Notes: generated by a model not told the origin, from the sequence alone. A stretch of DNA of 64,000 bases from an uncultured Clostridia bacterium (GCA_934149365.1 CAKPEI010000006.1:1-64000), one strand, 5' to 3'. Positions 26,192 to 35,192 are shown, numbered from the stretch's first letter. Numbers and translations are program-made.

Positions 26192-27919
26192 ATGTTACAA
26201 TCAAATTTAATTGGCGAAACAAAGAAAGAATGGCCAAATGAAGCAACTTTAAAAAGTCATGGACTACTTTTAAAAGGTGGTTATATAAAACAAATGGCTA
26301 GTGGTATTTTTACAATGCTTCCACTTTGCACAAGAGTTGCTAGAAAAGTAGAAAATATAATAAGAGAAGAAATGAACAAAATAGGTTGTCAAGAAGTTAT
26401 TATGCCTGTGGTTGCTACTAAGAAATTATGGGATATGTCAAATAGATACAACTCAATAGGGTCAGAATTATTAAGATTTAAAGATAGAACAGGAGCAGAT
26501 ATGGTGCTTTCTATGACTCATGAAGAAGCAGCAGTGTTTAGTACTTTTACTGAAGGAAAATCTTATCAAAAATATCCATTTGCAATATATCAATTACAAA
26601 CTAAATTTAGAGATGAAGCAAGAAGTAGAGGTGGACTTATAAGGGTAAGAGAATTTACTATGAAAGATGCCTATTCATTTCATACTAGTTATGAGAATTT
26701 AGATGAGGTTTATGACGAATATTATAGAGCATACCAAAACATCTATACAAGAGCTGGTATTCCTGAAGTAGTGGCAGTTGCCTCAGATACAGGTATGATG
26801 GGTGGAACTGGTGCTCATGAGTTTATGCTTCTTACAGATGCAGGAGAAGATAAAATAGTGACATGTTCGTCTTGTGATTATAGCGCTAATATGGAAGTTG
26901 CTGAAAATTACTCTTATGAAGAAATTGATGAAAAAGAAGAAAATCTAGAAAAGATACATACACCAGGAGCTAAAACCATAGAAGATTTGGAAAAACTATT
27001 AGGTGTTTCTAGTATTCATATGGGAAAAGCAGTTATATATTATAGAATAGATACGGATGAAACTATTGTAGTATTTATTAGGGCAGATAGAGAAGTAAAT
27101 GAAACAAAGCTTAGAAATTATCTAAAAGTTGATGATGAACATTTAGTACCTAAAAATGAGGAAGAAGGCGACGGAATTACTTATGGATTTGTTGGTCCAA
27201 AAGGTCTTAAACAAGATAAAGTTGTAGTAGTATATGATAAATCATTAGAAGGTCATAAGAACATTATTGTTGGTGCAAATGAAATTGACTATCACTTTAA
27301 AGGTTTTAACATAGAAAGAGAAATGGGAAAAGTTAACTATGTAGATGTTGCTAAAATAAAAGAAAACGACAGTTGCCCAAAATGTCATAATCATACACTT
27401 AAAATATCTGGTGGTATCGAAGTTGGAAACATATTTAAACTAGGTGATAAATATACCAAAACTATGGGTATGACATATTTAGATGAAAATGGTAAGACCA
27501 ACTACCCTATAATGGGTTGCTATGGTATTGGTGTAGGACGTTTAGTAGCTTCTGTACTAGAAGCAAGAGCTACAGAAAAAGCGGTTAATTGGCCAGCTTC
27601 AATTGCTCCGTTTGATGTTCATATCTGCCCTATAGGTTATGGAAAAGATGATAATGTAACTAAGGTGGCAAATGAAATATATAATTTACTTGAAAAGAAT
27701 AAATTAGAAGTGCTATTAGATGATAGAAATAAATCAGCCGGAGTAAAATTTGCAGATAGTGATTTAATAGGGGCTCCTATTAGAATAACAGTTGGCGCTA
27801 GAAATTTAGAAAACAACGAACTAGAAGTAAAAGTTCTTGGAAAAGACGAAAATACGCTTGTAAAAGTAGATAATATATATGATTATATAAAAGATGTAAG
27901 GAAAGGATGGGTTTTTTAA
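26192..27919 (+). CDS. proS: Prolyl-tRNA synthetase (bacterial type)
   Basis: 575 residues, class II synthetase. The N-terminal catalytic part has motif 2 and 3 elements (FRDEARSRGGLIRVREFTMKD written in shorter form FRDEARSRGG...REFTMKDAYS at about 137-160). An inserted editing domain occupies about 225-390, and the anticodon-binding C-terminus follows (GYGKDDNVTKVANEIY). Its place between gatA and gatB is unusual. GGGGG ribosome site. Confidence 0.96.
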   Translation: MLQSNLIGETKKEWPNEATLKSHGLLLKGGYIKQMASGIFTMLPLCTRVARKVENIIREEMNKIGCQEVIMPVVATKKLWDMSNRYNSIGSELLRFKDRTGADMVLSMTHEEAAVFSTFTEGKSYQKYPFAIYQLQTKFRDEARSRGGLIRVREFTMKDAYSFHTSYENLDEVYDEYYRAYQNIYTRAGIPEVVAVASDTGMMGGTGAHEFMLLTDAGEDKIVTCSSCDYSANMEVAENYSYEEIDEKEENLEKIHTPGAKTIEDLEKLLGVSSIHMGKAVIYYRIDTDETIVVFIRADREVNETKLRNYLKVDDEHLVPKNEEEGDGITYGFVGPKGLKQDKVVVVYDKSLEGHKNIIVGANEIDYHFKGFNIEREMGKVNYVDVAKIKENDSCPKCHNHTLKISGGIEVGNIFKLGDKYTKTMGMTYLDENGKTNYPIMGCYGIGVGRLVASVLEARATEKAVNWPASIAPFDVHICPIGYGKDDNVTKVANEIYNLLEKNKLEVLLDDRNKSAGVKFADSDLIGAPIRITVGARNLENNELEVKVLGKDENTLVKVDNIYDYIKDVRKGWVF

Positions 27920-27920
27920 T

Positions 27921-29363
27921 ATGAGAGATGACTATGAAGTTATAATTGGTTTAGAAGTTCACGCAGAACTTTCAACTAATACAAAAATATATTGTTCTTG
28001 TACAACAGAGTTTGGAGGAGATCCAAATACTCACTGTTGTCCAATATGCACAGGTATGCCTGGTGTACTTCCTGTACTTAACGAAAAAGTTGTTGAATAT
28101 GCTGTTAAAATGGGTATTGCAACAAATTGTGAGATAGCAAAGTTTTCAAAACAAGATAGAAAGAACTATTTTTATCCTGATCTTCCTAAAGCTTTCCAAA
28201 CATCTCAATATGATCTTCCATTATGTGAACATGGACATGTTGATATAAATGTAGATGGAAATACTAAGAGAATAGGTATTACAAGAATACATATTGAAGA
28301 AGATGCAGGAAAATTAATCCATGATGCTTATACTGGTGATACATTGGTTGACATGAACAGATGTGCAGTTCCACTTATTGAAATAGTTTCAGAACCAGAT
28401 ATTAGAAGCGCAGAAGAAGCTATTGCATATATGCAAGCTCTTAAATCAACATTGGAATATTTAGAAATATGTGATTGTAAAATGCAAGAAGGTTCTTTAA
28501 GATGCGATGTTAACCTATCTGTTAGAAAGAAGGGCGAAACAAAATTTGGTACAAGAACAGAAACAAAGAATTTGAATTCATTTAAATCAATAATGAGATC
28601 TATTGAATTTGAAACAAATAGACAAATAAAAGAATTGGAAAACGGTGGAACTATTTATCAAGAGACAAGACGTTGGGATGATGATAAAGGAATAGGATAT
28701 GCAATGCGTTCTAAGGAAGACGCTCATGACTATAGATATTTCCCAGAGCCTGATCTTGCTCCTATAATTTTAGGAGATGACTATATAAATAAAATAAAAG
28801 AAGAAATACCTGAAATGCAATTTGCAAGAAAACAAAGATATATTAATCAATATGGTCTTCCTGAATATGATGCAGATCAAATAACATCTTCAAAATATAT
28901 GGCTGATTTCTTTGAAAAAGCAGAAGCAAGATGTAAAAATGCAAAACTTGTTTCAAACTGGCTTATGGGTGATATATCTAGAAAAATCAATGATAGTGAA
29001 ATGAATGATATTAGAGATGTTAAATTTACTGCAGAGGACTTAGGTGATTTAATTTCATTAATAGAAAAAGGAACAATATCATCTGCTATAGCTAAAAAGG
29101 TGTTTGAAGATATGTTTGAAACTGGCAAAAAGCCTGAAGATATAGTAAAAGAAAAAGGATTAGTTCAAATTACTGACGAAGGTGCTATAAAAGAGATAGT
29201 TATAAATGTTATAAATGAGAACCCTAAATCTGTTGAAGATTATAAAGCAGGAAAAGATAAAGCCGTTGGATTTATAGTAGGTCAAGTAATGAAAGCATCA
29301 AAAGGTAAGGCAAATCCTGGAATAGTAAATAAACTAATAATAGAAGAATTAAAAAATAGATAA
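27921..29363 (+). CDS. gatB: Glu/Asp-tRNA amidotransferase subunit B
   Basis: 480 residues; kinase/transamidase subunit. EVIIGLEVHAEL at the start, a zinc-type Cys set (YCSC...HCCPIC, about 31-48), GSLRCDVNLSVR (about 192-203), and a YqeY-like tRNA-binding tail from about 330. It begins two bases after the proS stop; terminator follows. Confidence 0.97.
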   Translation: MRDDYEVIIGLEVHAELSTNTKIYCSCTTEFGGDPNTHCCPICTGMPGVLPVLNEKVVEYAVKMGIATNCEIAKFSKQDRKNYFYPDLPKAFQTSQYDLPLCEHGHVDINVDGNTKRIGITRIHIEEDAGKLIHDAYTGDTLVDMNRCAVPLIEIVSEPDIRSAEEAIAYMQALKSTLEYLEICDCKMQEGSLRCDVNLSVRKKGETKFGTRTETKNLNSFKSIMRSIEFETNRQIKELENGGTIYQETRRWDDDKGIGYAMRSKEDAHDYRYFPEPDLAPIILGDDYINKIKEEIPEMQFARKQRYINQYGLPEYDADQITSSKYMADFFEKAEARCKNAKLVSNWLMGDISRKINDSEMNDIRDVKFTAEDLGDLISLIEKGTISSAIAKKVFEDMFETGKKPEDIVKEKGLVQITDEGAIKEIVINVINENPKSVEDYKAGKDKAVGFIVGQVMKASKGKANPGIVNKLIIEELKNR

Positions 29364-29372
29364 ATAATATAT

Positions 29373-29410
29373 AAGTACACATCAACAGAGTATTGGTGTG
29401 TACTTTATTT
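29373..29410. terminator. Terminator between gatB and nth
   Basis: AAGTACAC (29373-29380) and GTGTACTT (29398-29405) with further pairing inside, T-rich on the right. Serves convergent gatB and nth. Confidence 0.8.
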
Positions 29411-29414
29411 TACA

Positions 29415-30077
29415 TTATTTTGAATTTTTATAGCTTACGCATATATGATTTACAGGGCATATATCACATTTTGGCTTTTTGGCATCACATACAGCTCTAC
29501 CGTGATTTACCAGCATATGGTTTATTTTATTCCAATATTTTTTAGGAAGTACTTTCATTAAATCTTTTTCTATGTTAACCGGATCAGAGTTTTCAGTAAG
29601 CCCTAATTTTTGTGTTATTCTAGTTACATGCGTATCTACTGCAATTCCTTCTGTTATATTGAAACATTCTTGTAATATGATGTTTGCACTTTTTCTTCCT
29701 ATTCCAGGAAGAGAAGTAAGTTCTTCCATAGTATTTGGAACATTACCATCATATTTGTATACTACATTATTTGCCATTTTTATTATATTTTTTGCCTTGT
29801 TTTTGTAAAATCCACAAGAGTGTATTATATCTTCAAGTTCAGATACATTAGCGTTTGCTAAGTCATATGCAGTGGGATATTTAGTAAAGACAAGTGGTCT
29901 TATCATATTTACTCTTTTATCAGTACATTGTGCTGCAAGGATAAGAGCTACAGTTAGGTCTAGAGGACCTGTATAATCAAGTCCGCATTTAGCCTCTTTA
30001 TATTCCTCATCTAATATATCTAGTAGCTTTTTTATATCACTTTTTGTAAGTAAGTTTGTATTTTTTTTAACCTTCAT
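29415..30077 (-). CDS. nth: Endonuclease III
   Basis: 220 residues; DNA glycosylase/AP lyase for oxidised pyrimidines. Helix-hairpin-helix LTSLPGIGRKSANIIL (about 122-137, with the catalytic Lys in GRKSA), catalytic Asp in AVDTHVTRI (about 152-160), and a 4Fe-4S cluster Cys-X6-Cys-X2-Cys-X5-Cys at the C-terminus. AAGGTGATTAAATG-type start region. Normal length. Confidence 0.96.
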   Translation of the reverse strand: MKVKKNTNLLTKSDIKKLLDILDEEYKEAKCGLDYTGPLDLTVALILAAQCTDKRVNMIRPLVFTKYPTAYDLANANVSELEDIIHSCGFYKNKAKNIIKMANNVVYKYDGNVPNTMEELTSLPGIGRKSANIILQECFNITEGIAVDTHVTRITQKLGLTENSDPVNIEKDLMKVLPKKYWNKINHMLVNHGRAVCDAKKPKCDICPVNHICVSYKNSK

Positions 30078-30168
30078 TTAATCACCTTTTGTATATAATT
30101 TCATAATATATATTAATCTAGTACTAGTATATATTAATTTTAGGCATTGTCAATAAAAGGAGGTAAAA

Positions 30169-30321
30169 ATGTTTTTTGGAGCTTTTAGAAAAACAATAGG
30201 GCTATTTTTAATAGCGTTTGGTATAGGTGCTTTAATTGCCATATTTTTACCTTTATGGACGTGGGTGCTTGCTTTTGCAGCTGCAGTTATAGCACTTGGA
30301 GTTGCATGGCTATTATGTTAG
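30169..30321 (+). CDS. 50-residue membrane protein upstream of spoVM
   Basis: MFFGAFRKTIGLFLIAFGIG followed by a second hydrophobic stretch and WLLC; two membrane helices with a short WTW turn. AAAGGAGG lies 6 nt before the ATG. It ends 10 bp before the probable spoVM gene, so the two are probably co-expressed. No named family was recognised, but the context suggests a spore-membrane role. Confidence 0.7.
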   Translation: MFFGAFRKTIGLFLIAFGIGALIAIFLPLWTWVLAFAAAVIALGVAWLLC

Positions 30322-30331
30322 GGGTGATTAG

Positions 30332-30400
30332 ATGAAGGTTGTTGTACTAAAACCGGGTAAATTTATGAGGTTTGTTTTAAAAACAATTTTTAAAATGTAG
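30332..30400 (+). CDS. spoVM: Probable SpoVM, spore coat/cortex morphogenetic peptide
   Basis: A 22-residue amphipathic peptide beginning MKVVVLKPGKFMRFVLKTIF. It aligns with B. subtilis SpoVM (26 residues) at the Met-Lys start, Lys7, Lys10 and Phe11, with an alternating basic/hydrophobic helix after that; the helix-breaking Pro is at position 8 rather than 9. SpoVM senses forespore curvature and anchors SpoIVA. A strong ribosome site AGGGGTGAT lies 4-5 nt before the ATG. Short length limits certainty. Confidence 0.65.
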   Translation: MKVVVLKPGKFMRFVLKTIFKM

Positions 30401-30411
30401 ATACATATATT

Positions 30412-30441
30412 AAATAGCAGGAAATAAAATCCTGCTATTTA
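30412..30441 (+). terminator. Terminator after spoVM
   Basis: AAATAGCAGGA (30412-30422) and TCCTGCTATTT (30430-30440), a perfect 11-bp stem with an A-rich loop. Confidence 0.85.
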
Positions 30442-30461
30442 CTTTGATATATAATAGTTAA

Positions 30462-30537
30462 TTGACATAAACACATAATTAGTATATAATATAGCAGCAA
30501 GTAAAATATATAGTACCATTAAATAATTTTAGGGAGG
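30462..30537 (+). promoter_or_regulatory. Promoter and shared leader of the lipoprotein array
   Basis: TTGACA (30462-30467), 17 bp, TATAAT (30485-30490), then the leader AAATAATTTTAGGGAGG (30521-30537), which with one mismatch matches leaders at 31887, 45461 and 46227. Confidence 0.8.
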
Positions 30538-30543
30538 AAATTT

Positions 30544-30945
30544 ATGAAACGGATAGCTTTAATAATTATGACAATTTTTTCAGTATTAATGATATCATCT
30601 TGTACAACAAGTATTAAGTATAATCTTGTGGTTCAATATGATAAAGCCAATGATTTGATCATTGTTACTAATGGTAGTACTACTCAAGATTACAAGGGAG
30701 TAATAATTACATTAGCTGCATACAATGAAGATGGGTATAAACTAGATGTACAAAAAGAAATACCCGAGCTAAAACAAGGAGAAAAGTGTGAATTTAAATT
30801 AAGTGAACTAGTAAAAGACATAGATAAAGTACAACAAATTGAGGTAGTAAAATGCACATATGAAGAAAACATGGTAGGATTATGTATTGTACTGGTTGTA
30901 GCTGTATTACTAATTATTCTTAGGATATTAATAGCACTAGACTAA
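30544..30945 (+). CDS. Putative lipoprotein, paralogue 1 of 4
   Basis: 133 residues. Signal peptide with lipobox LMISSC (Cys at about 20), a short beta-rich domain (NLVVQYDKANDLIIVTNGS ... YNEDGYKLDVQKEIPELKQG ... CEFKLSELV), and a hydrophobic C-terminal segment (about 112-130). The middle looks like a small domain with an NEAT- or FxLYD-like strand pattern, not assigned. A lipid anchor at one end and a membrane helix at the other is unusual. Forms a tandem with the next two genes. Confidence 0.8.
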   Translation: MKRIALIIMTIFSVLMISSCTTSIKYNLVVQYDKANDLIIVTNGSTTQDYKGVIITLAAYNEDGYKLDVQKEIPELKQGEKCEFKLSELVKDIDKVQQIEVVKCTYEENMVGLCIVLVVAVLLIILRILIALD

Positions 30946-30975
30946 ATTAACTAATAACTGTAGGGAGGAAAATTT

Positions 30976-31383
30976 ATGAAGCGGATTATTTTAGGAGTAA
31001 TGGTAATTCTTTCGACGTTAATATTTACGTCATGTACAATAAACAGTACAAATAACTTTATGGTTCAATATAACAAAAACTCTGATTTGTGCATTGTTAC
31101 TAACATGAGTGAATATGATTACGAGAAATTAAAACTTACGTTAGAAATTTACAATGAAGGTGGTTACAAATTGGATGCCAAAAAGGAAATATCTGAACTA
31201 AAACAAGGAGAAAAGTACGAATTTAAATTGAGTGATTTAGTGGGAGATACAAGTGAAGTACAGCAAATTCAAATAACACAATATTCTTTTGAAGAGGGAA
31301 TCCGCCTGTATTTGGCTATTTTGGCTGTGATTATGCTAGTAGCATACATAGCTTATTTAGTACTACGACAGTTTTTCCTTTAA
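30976..31383 (+). CDS. Putative lipoprotein, paralogue 2 of 4
   Basis: 135 residues, same layout as its neighbours: MKRIILGV signal, lipobox IFTSC, domain with MVQYNKNSDLCIVTNMS and YNEGGYKLDAKKEISELKQG, and a C-terminal hydrophobic helix (about 112-131). Preceded by GGGAGG. About half of its middle domain is identical to paralogues 1 and 3, showing recent tandem duplication with divergence. Confidence 0.8.
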   Translation: MKRIILGVMVILSTLIFTSCTINSTNNFMVQYNKNSDLCIVTNMSEYDYEKLKLTLEIYNEGGYKLDAKKEISELKQGEKYEFKLSDLVGDTSEVQQIQITQYSFEEGIRLYLAILAVIMLVAYIAYLVLRQFFL

Positions 31384-31395
31384 GGAGGGCACTAT

Positions 31396-31797
31396 ATGAA
31401 ACGGTGTATTTTAGTATTAATGACAATTTTTGCAATACTGGTATTATCATCTTGTACAACAAGGGTTAAGCATAATCTTATGGTTCAATATGATAAAAAT
31501 AATGACTTGTGCATTGTTAACAACACAGGCAAAAATACTTATGATGAATTGGAACTTAAGTTGGAAGTTTACAATGAAGATGGTTACAAAATAGATGTAA
31601 AAAAAGAAATACCTAAACTGAAAAAAGGAGAAAAGTGTGAGTTTAAGCTAAGCGACTTAATGGAGAATACAAGTAAAGTACAGCAAGTTCAAATAGCACA
31701 ATATTCTTTTGAAAATATAGACGGCTTGTACCTTGCTATTCTGATTTTAGCTACAATAGTACTGATTGCAATCTTTTTAATGTGGTTTCTATCCTAG
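31396..31797 (+). CDS. Putative lipoprotein, paralogue 3 of 4
   Basis: 133 residues: lipobox VLSSC (Cys about 20), MVQYDKNNDLCIVNNTGKN, YNEDGYKIDVKKEIPKLKKG and a C-terminal membrane helix. Starts 12 bp after paralogue 2 with AAGGAGGG upstream. Its stop codon is inside the terminator palindrome at 31792. Confidence 0.8.
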   Translation: MKRCILVLMTIFAILVLSSCTTRVKHNLMVQYDKNNDLCIVNNTGKNTYDELELKLEVYNEDGYKIDVKKEIPKLKKGEKCEFKLSDLMENTSKVQQVQIAQYSFENIDGLYLAILILATIVLIAIFLMWFLS

Positions 31798-31820
31798 GGA
31801 AATTTCCCTAGGATATTTAT
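31792..31820 (+). terminator. Terminator after lipoprotein 3
   Basis: A perfect 22-bp palindrome centred on GGGAAATTTCCC with flanks TCCTA/TAGGA, overlapping the stop codon, followed by a T-rich run. Confidence 0.8.
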
Positions 31821-31827
31821 TATAATG

Positions 31828-31903
31828 TTGACATAATTCAAGGCGGAATGTATAATATATTAGCAGTTATATGTATATACTTCAATAAATAATTTTAAGG
31901 AGG
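31828..31903 (+). promoter_or_regulatory. Promoter and shared leader of lipoprotein 4
   Basis: TTGACA (31828-31833), 17 bp, TATAAT (31851-31856), then the shared leader AAATAATTTTAAGGAGG at 31887-31903. Confidence 0.8.
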
Positions 31904-31910
31904 ACATTAT

Positions 31911-32324
31911 ATGAAACGGTTAATGCTATTAATTATAGCAATTATTTCAGTTACTATACTATCGTCTTGTACTATACATGATGTAAATATCTTAAAATTA
32001 GTATATGATCAAGAAACTGGGATATGTGAAGTTACTAACATAGGAAATGAAAAAATGAAGAATGTGAATGCGTATTTTGAAGCATATGATCAAGATATGA
32101 AAAAAGTTATTCTGTATAAGAATTTAGGTGACTTGAATGTAAATCAAGCACAAACATTTTATATATATGAATGCTTAGATGACACAGAGAATATTAAAGA
32201 GATGGTTCTTACAGACTATACTTTTTCACCAGATAAGACATATGTATATATTATCTTTGCTATTATAGCTTTATTTGTTTTTGCAAACATCTTTTACTTA
32301 AAATTTGTTAAAGGAGGAATTTAA
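31911..32324 (+). CDS. Putative lipoprotein, paralogue 4 of 4 (diverged)
   Basis: 137 residues: lipobox ILSSC (Cys about 21), a diverged domain (LVYDQETGICEVTNIGNEKMKN ... YFEAYDQDMKKV shown in part) and a hydrophobic C-terminus (about 112-130). Own promoter. It ends at 32324, directly abutting the HAD gene whose ribosome site lies in its last codons. Confidence 0.78.
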   Translation: MKRLMLLIIAIISVTILSSCTIHDVNILKLVYDQETGICEVTNIGNEKMKNVNAYFEAYDQDMKKVILYKNLGDLNVNQAQTFYIYECLDDTENIKEMVLTDYTFSPDKTYVYIIFAIIALFVFANIFYLKFVKGGI

Positions 32325-33000
32325 TATGTTAGAAAAGGTTAATCGGGTAATATTTGATTTAGATAATACTTTAATAAAGCACAATTTTGAAGGTGCTAAT
32401 TCAAACGTCATTAACATTTTGAGAATAAGAAATGTACCAGAGTTCGGAGTGCAATTTAAAAACATGTTTATGGAACATGGCAAATACTTGAAAAAAGGAA
32501 TTGTTACTAAAGAAGCTGTGTGTGAAGTAATAGAGAGGTGTATGCCTATTTTAGAAGAAGAAAAATTGACAGGTGAAGATATACTAAATGTTATACATCA
32601 AACTGGTGAGGGTTCACTTATGCCAGGTGCAGAAGAACTACTTGAATATTTATATGATAAAGGTTATCAAATAGTGGCTCTTACAAATTGGTTTTTTCAT
32701 CATCAAATAGAACTTCTAAAAAAACTTGGAATAAACCAGTACTTTGAAAGAATTTATGCTTGGGATAACTATTATGCTAAGCCTAATAGATACGCTATTT
32801 TAAGAGCATTAGATAAAACTGAGGCAAGCGAAAATGTATTAATTGGTGATGACCCTATAGGAGACATTACAGGAGCTAAAACTTATGGCATTAATGCTAT
32901 AGCATATAACATTGATTATAGTAAGTATAAAGGTAATAAAAAAATAAAAAAGCCGGACATAAATGTTTTCAATCTTGTAGAAATTAAGAGCTATTTGTAA
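32325..33000 (+). CDS. HAD-superfamily hydrolase
   Basis: 225 residues. Motif I FDLDNTL (about 10-16, nucleophile and acid Asp), motif II ALTNW (about 116-120), motif III Lys in YAKPNRYA (about 146-153) and motif IV GDDPIGDITGA (about 170-180), all the catalytic parts of a phosphatase of the YjjG/PyrP type; substrate unknown. The ATG at 32325 has AAAGGAGGAA upstream, better than the Met at 32305. Confidence 0.9.
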
Positions 33001-33020
33001 TTATACAAAAGTTGTTTTAA

Positions 33021-33054
33021 AAACAAACTCATTTAATTATGGGTTTGTTTTTTT
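33021..33054 (+). terminator. Terminator after the HAD gene
   Basis: AAACAAACTCAT (33021-33032) and ATGGGTTTGTTT (33039-33050; one G-U pair), then T-run. The rest of 33001-33185 holds only the spoVG promoter. Confidence 0.8.
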
Positions 33055-33124
33055 ACGCCCGAACAAAACAATTAGTAGTAACTACCAATAATTTACAATA
33101 TTTTAAAAAATAAAATGTAAAGTA

Positions 33125-33152
33125 TTGACTTTGAAACGAGATAATGTATAAT
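33125..33152 (+). promoter_or_regulatory. Promoter of spoVG
   Basis: TTGACT (33125-33130), 16 bp, TATAAT (33147-33152), 33 bp before the spoVG start. A vegetative-type promoter. Confidence 0.7.
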
Positions 33153-33185
33153 ATGAATATACGTTTAAGGAAGGCGGTGTACAAA

Positions 33186-33449
33186 ATGCAAATTACTGAT
33201 GTTAGAGTAAGAAAAATCACTTCTCAAAACAGAATGAAAGCTATAGCTTCTATAACTTTTGATGATGTTTTCGTAATTCACGACATCAAAGTTATCGAAA
33301 GTGATAAAGGTTTATTCATCGCTATGCCTAGCAGAAAAACTCCTAACGGAGAATTCAAAGACATAGCTCATCCAATAAACACTGAAACAAGAGAAATGAT
33401 TCAAGCAGCTATAATTGCAAAATATAACGAAGAAGAAGCTGCAGAATAG
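33186..33449 (+). CDS. spoVG: SpoVG, septation/RNA-binding regulator
   Basis: 87 residues: MQITDVRVRKI at the start, then IASITFDDVFVIHDIKVIES, GLFIAMPSRKTPNGEFKDIAHPI (split for length; the PSRKTPNGEFKDIAHP block is diagnostic) and a helical end. SpoVG binds nucleic acid and influences sporulation and cell division. The ATG at 33186 with AAGGCGGTG upstream is the family start; longer upstream frames do not match the family. Confidence 0.95.
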   Translation: MQITDVRVRKITSQNRMKAIASITFDDVFVIHDIKVIESDKGLFIAMPSRKTPNGEFKDIAHPINTETREMIQAAIIAKYNEEEAAE

Positions 33450-33512
33450 TTTTTTGAGAATGAAAAGAGGGCATTTTGTGCTCTCTTTTTTCTATAATAT
33501 AAGGTGAAGAAT

Positions 33513-35192
33513 ATGGAAGATACAAATAATAAAGAAAATGAAAGACTATTAAGATTAAAAAATATTGTATCAAATATACCACTAAATCCTGGTATATATA
33601 TGATGAAAAATATAGATGGAACAATTATATATGTAGGTAAAGCTAAATCTTTAAGAAAAAGGGTAAGACAGTATTTTAATAAAAGCCCTAAAACCATGAG
33701 AATACAAAAAATGGTAAGTCAAATTGAAAATATAGAATATATAGTTACAGATAATGAACTAGAAGCATTAGTGCTAGAATGTAACTATATTAAGGCAAAC
33801 TCACCTAAATATAATGTAATGCTTAAAGATGATAAAACATATCCATATATAAAGATAACAGTAAGAGAAAAGTATCCTAGAATATATATAACAAGAAGAA
33901 AAACAGAAGATAAAAACTTATACTTTGGACCATATACTGATGTTGGTGCTGCAAGACGAACTGTGGAGCTAATTAAGGAAATTTTTCCTATAAAGAGATG
34001 TAAAACTAATTTTGAAAAAGTATCTACGGTTAAAGGCCCATGCCTTTATTATCACATAGGAAGATGTTTAGGCCCTTGTATAAATGAACTCTCATTAAAT
34101 GAATATAGAGAAATGATAGATCAGGTTATATTATTCTTAAACGGAAATACATCAGAAATAAAAAGAATAATTACGTCCAAAATATCAGAATGTATTGAAA
34201 AACTAGAATTCGAAAAGGCTGCAAAACTTAAAGAAAGATTAGATTCAATTGATAGACTTTCACTAAGGCAGCAAGCAGATAATATAAATGAAGTAAATAG
34301 TGATATATGGGCATATGTATATAAAATGGAAGAGAAAAAGCTGTATGTTCAAGTATTTAAAATACGTAATTACAAGATACAAAAGCATAGTAATATCATG
34401 CTAGATGAGGAGGAAATGCTTGATATAGAAAATGATGTACTTAGTCTTATGTCTCAGTACTATAACTCAAATAAAGAGGATATACCTAAAAAAATATATG
34501 TCAAAATAGACAATGAAGAGGAAACCAAAATAGTATCTGACTATATTTCTGACATTAAAGGTAGTAAGGTTGAAGTTAAAGCTCCTAAAATAGGTGATAA
34601 ACTAAAACTTATAGAAATGGTAGAAAAGAACATAAAGATTAATATTGATGAGGAAAATAACGAAGTAAATTCAGTTATATTACTGCAAGAACTTTTAGGA
34701 CTAAATTATGATTTGAACTCAATAGAAGCTTATGATATATCTAACTTAAGGAACGAGTATATTGTTGGAGCTATGATAAGATTTGAAGATGGTAAGCTTA
34801 ACAAGAAAATGTATAGAAAGTTTAAAATTAAATCTACAGACATGCAAAATGACCCATTATGTATGGCAGAAGTATTAAGGAGAAGACTGTCACATCACGA
34901 AGAATGGGCGCTGCCAGACCTTATACTTATAGACGGAGGAAAAACACAATTAAATGCTGCATTAGAAGTATTAAAAGAAATGAATATGGAAGATATAGAT
35001 ATACTAGGAATGGTAAAAGATGATAAACACCGCACAAGAGGAATTATAGATAAAAATGGAAATGAAATTGACTTATCAAAAAAGCAAGAAAAAAATGCCA
35101 GAAAGGTATTAAATTTTCTTACTTATTTGCAAGATGAGGTACATAGATTTGTAATAACATATCATAGAAGTTTGAGAGATAAAATAAAATAG
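33513..35192 (+). CDS. uvrC: UvrABC system protein C lacking the C-terminal HhH domain
   Basis: 559 residues, the dual-incision nuclease of nucleotide excision repair. The GIY-YIG domain (PGIYMMKNIDGTIIYVGKAK, about 25-44) makes the 3' cut; a UVR motif (KLEFEKAAKLKERLDSI, about 230) binds UvrB; the RNase H-like domain (YDISNLRNEYIVGAMIRFED, LILIDGGKTQL, about 410-480) makes the 5' cut. The protein stops at ITYHRSLRDKIK, where most UvrC proteins continue with about 50 residues of helix-hairpin-helix; no such sequence follows in any frame. ATG 33513 chosen for the AAGGTGA site. Confidence 0.93.
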   Translation: MEDTNNKENERLLRLKNIVSNIPLNPGIYMMKNIDGTIIYVGKAKSLRKRVRQYFNKSPKTMRIQKMVSQIENIEYIVTDNELEALVLECNYIKANSPKYNVMLKDDKTYPYIKITVREKYPRIYITRRKTEDKNLYFGPYTDVGAARRTVELIKEIFPIKRCKTNFEKVSTVKGPCLYYHIGRCLGPCINELSLNEYREMIDQVILFLNGNTSEIKRIITSKISECIEKLEFEKAAKLKERLDSIDRLSLRQQADNINEVNSDIWAYVYKMEEKKLYVQVFKIRNYKIQKHSNIMLDEEEMLDIENDVLSLMSQYYNSNKEDIPKKIYVKIDNEEETKIVSDYISDIKGSKVEVKAPKIGDKLKLIEMVEKNIKINIDEENNEVNSVILLQELLGLNYDLNSIEAYDISNLRNEYIVGAMIRFEDGKLNKKMYRKFKIKSTDMQNDPLCMAEVLRRRLSHHEEWALPDLILIDGGKTQLNAALEVLKEMNMEDIDILGMVKDDKHRTRGIIDKNGNEIDLSKKQEKNARKVLNFLTYLQDEVHRFVITYHRSLRDKIK

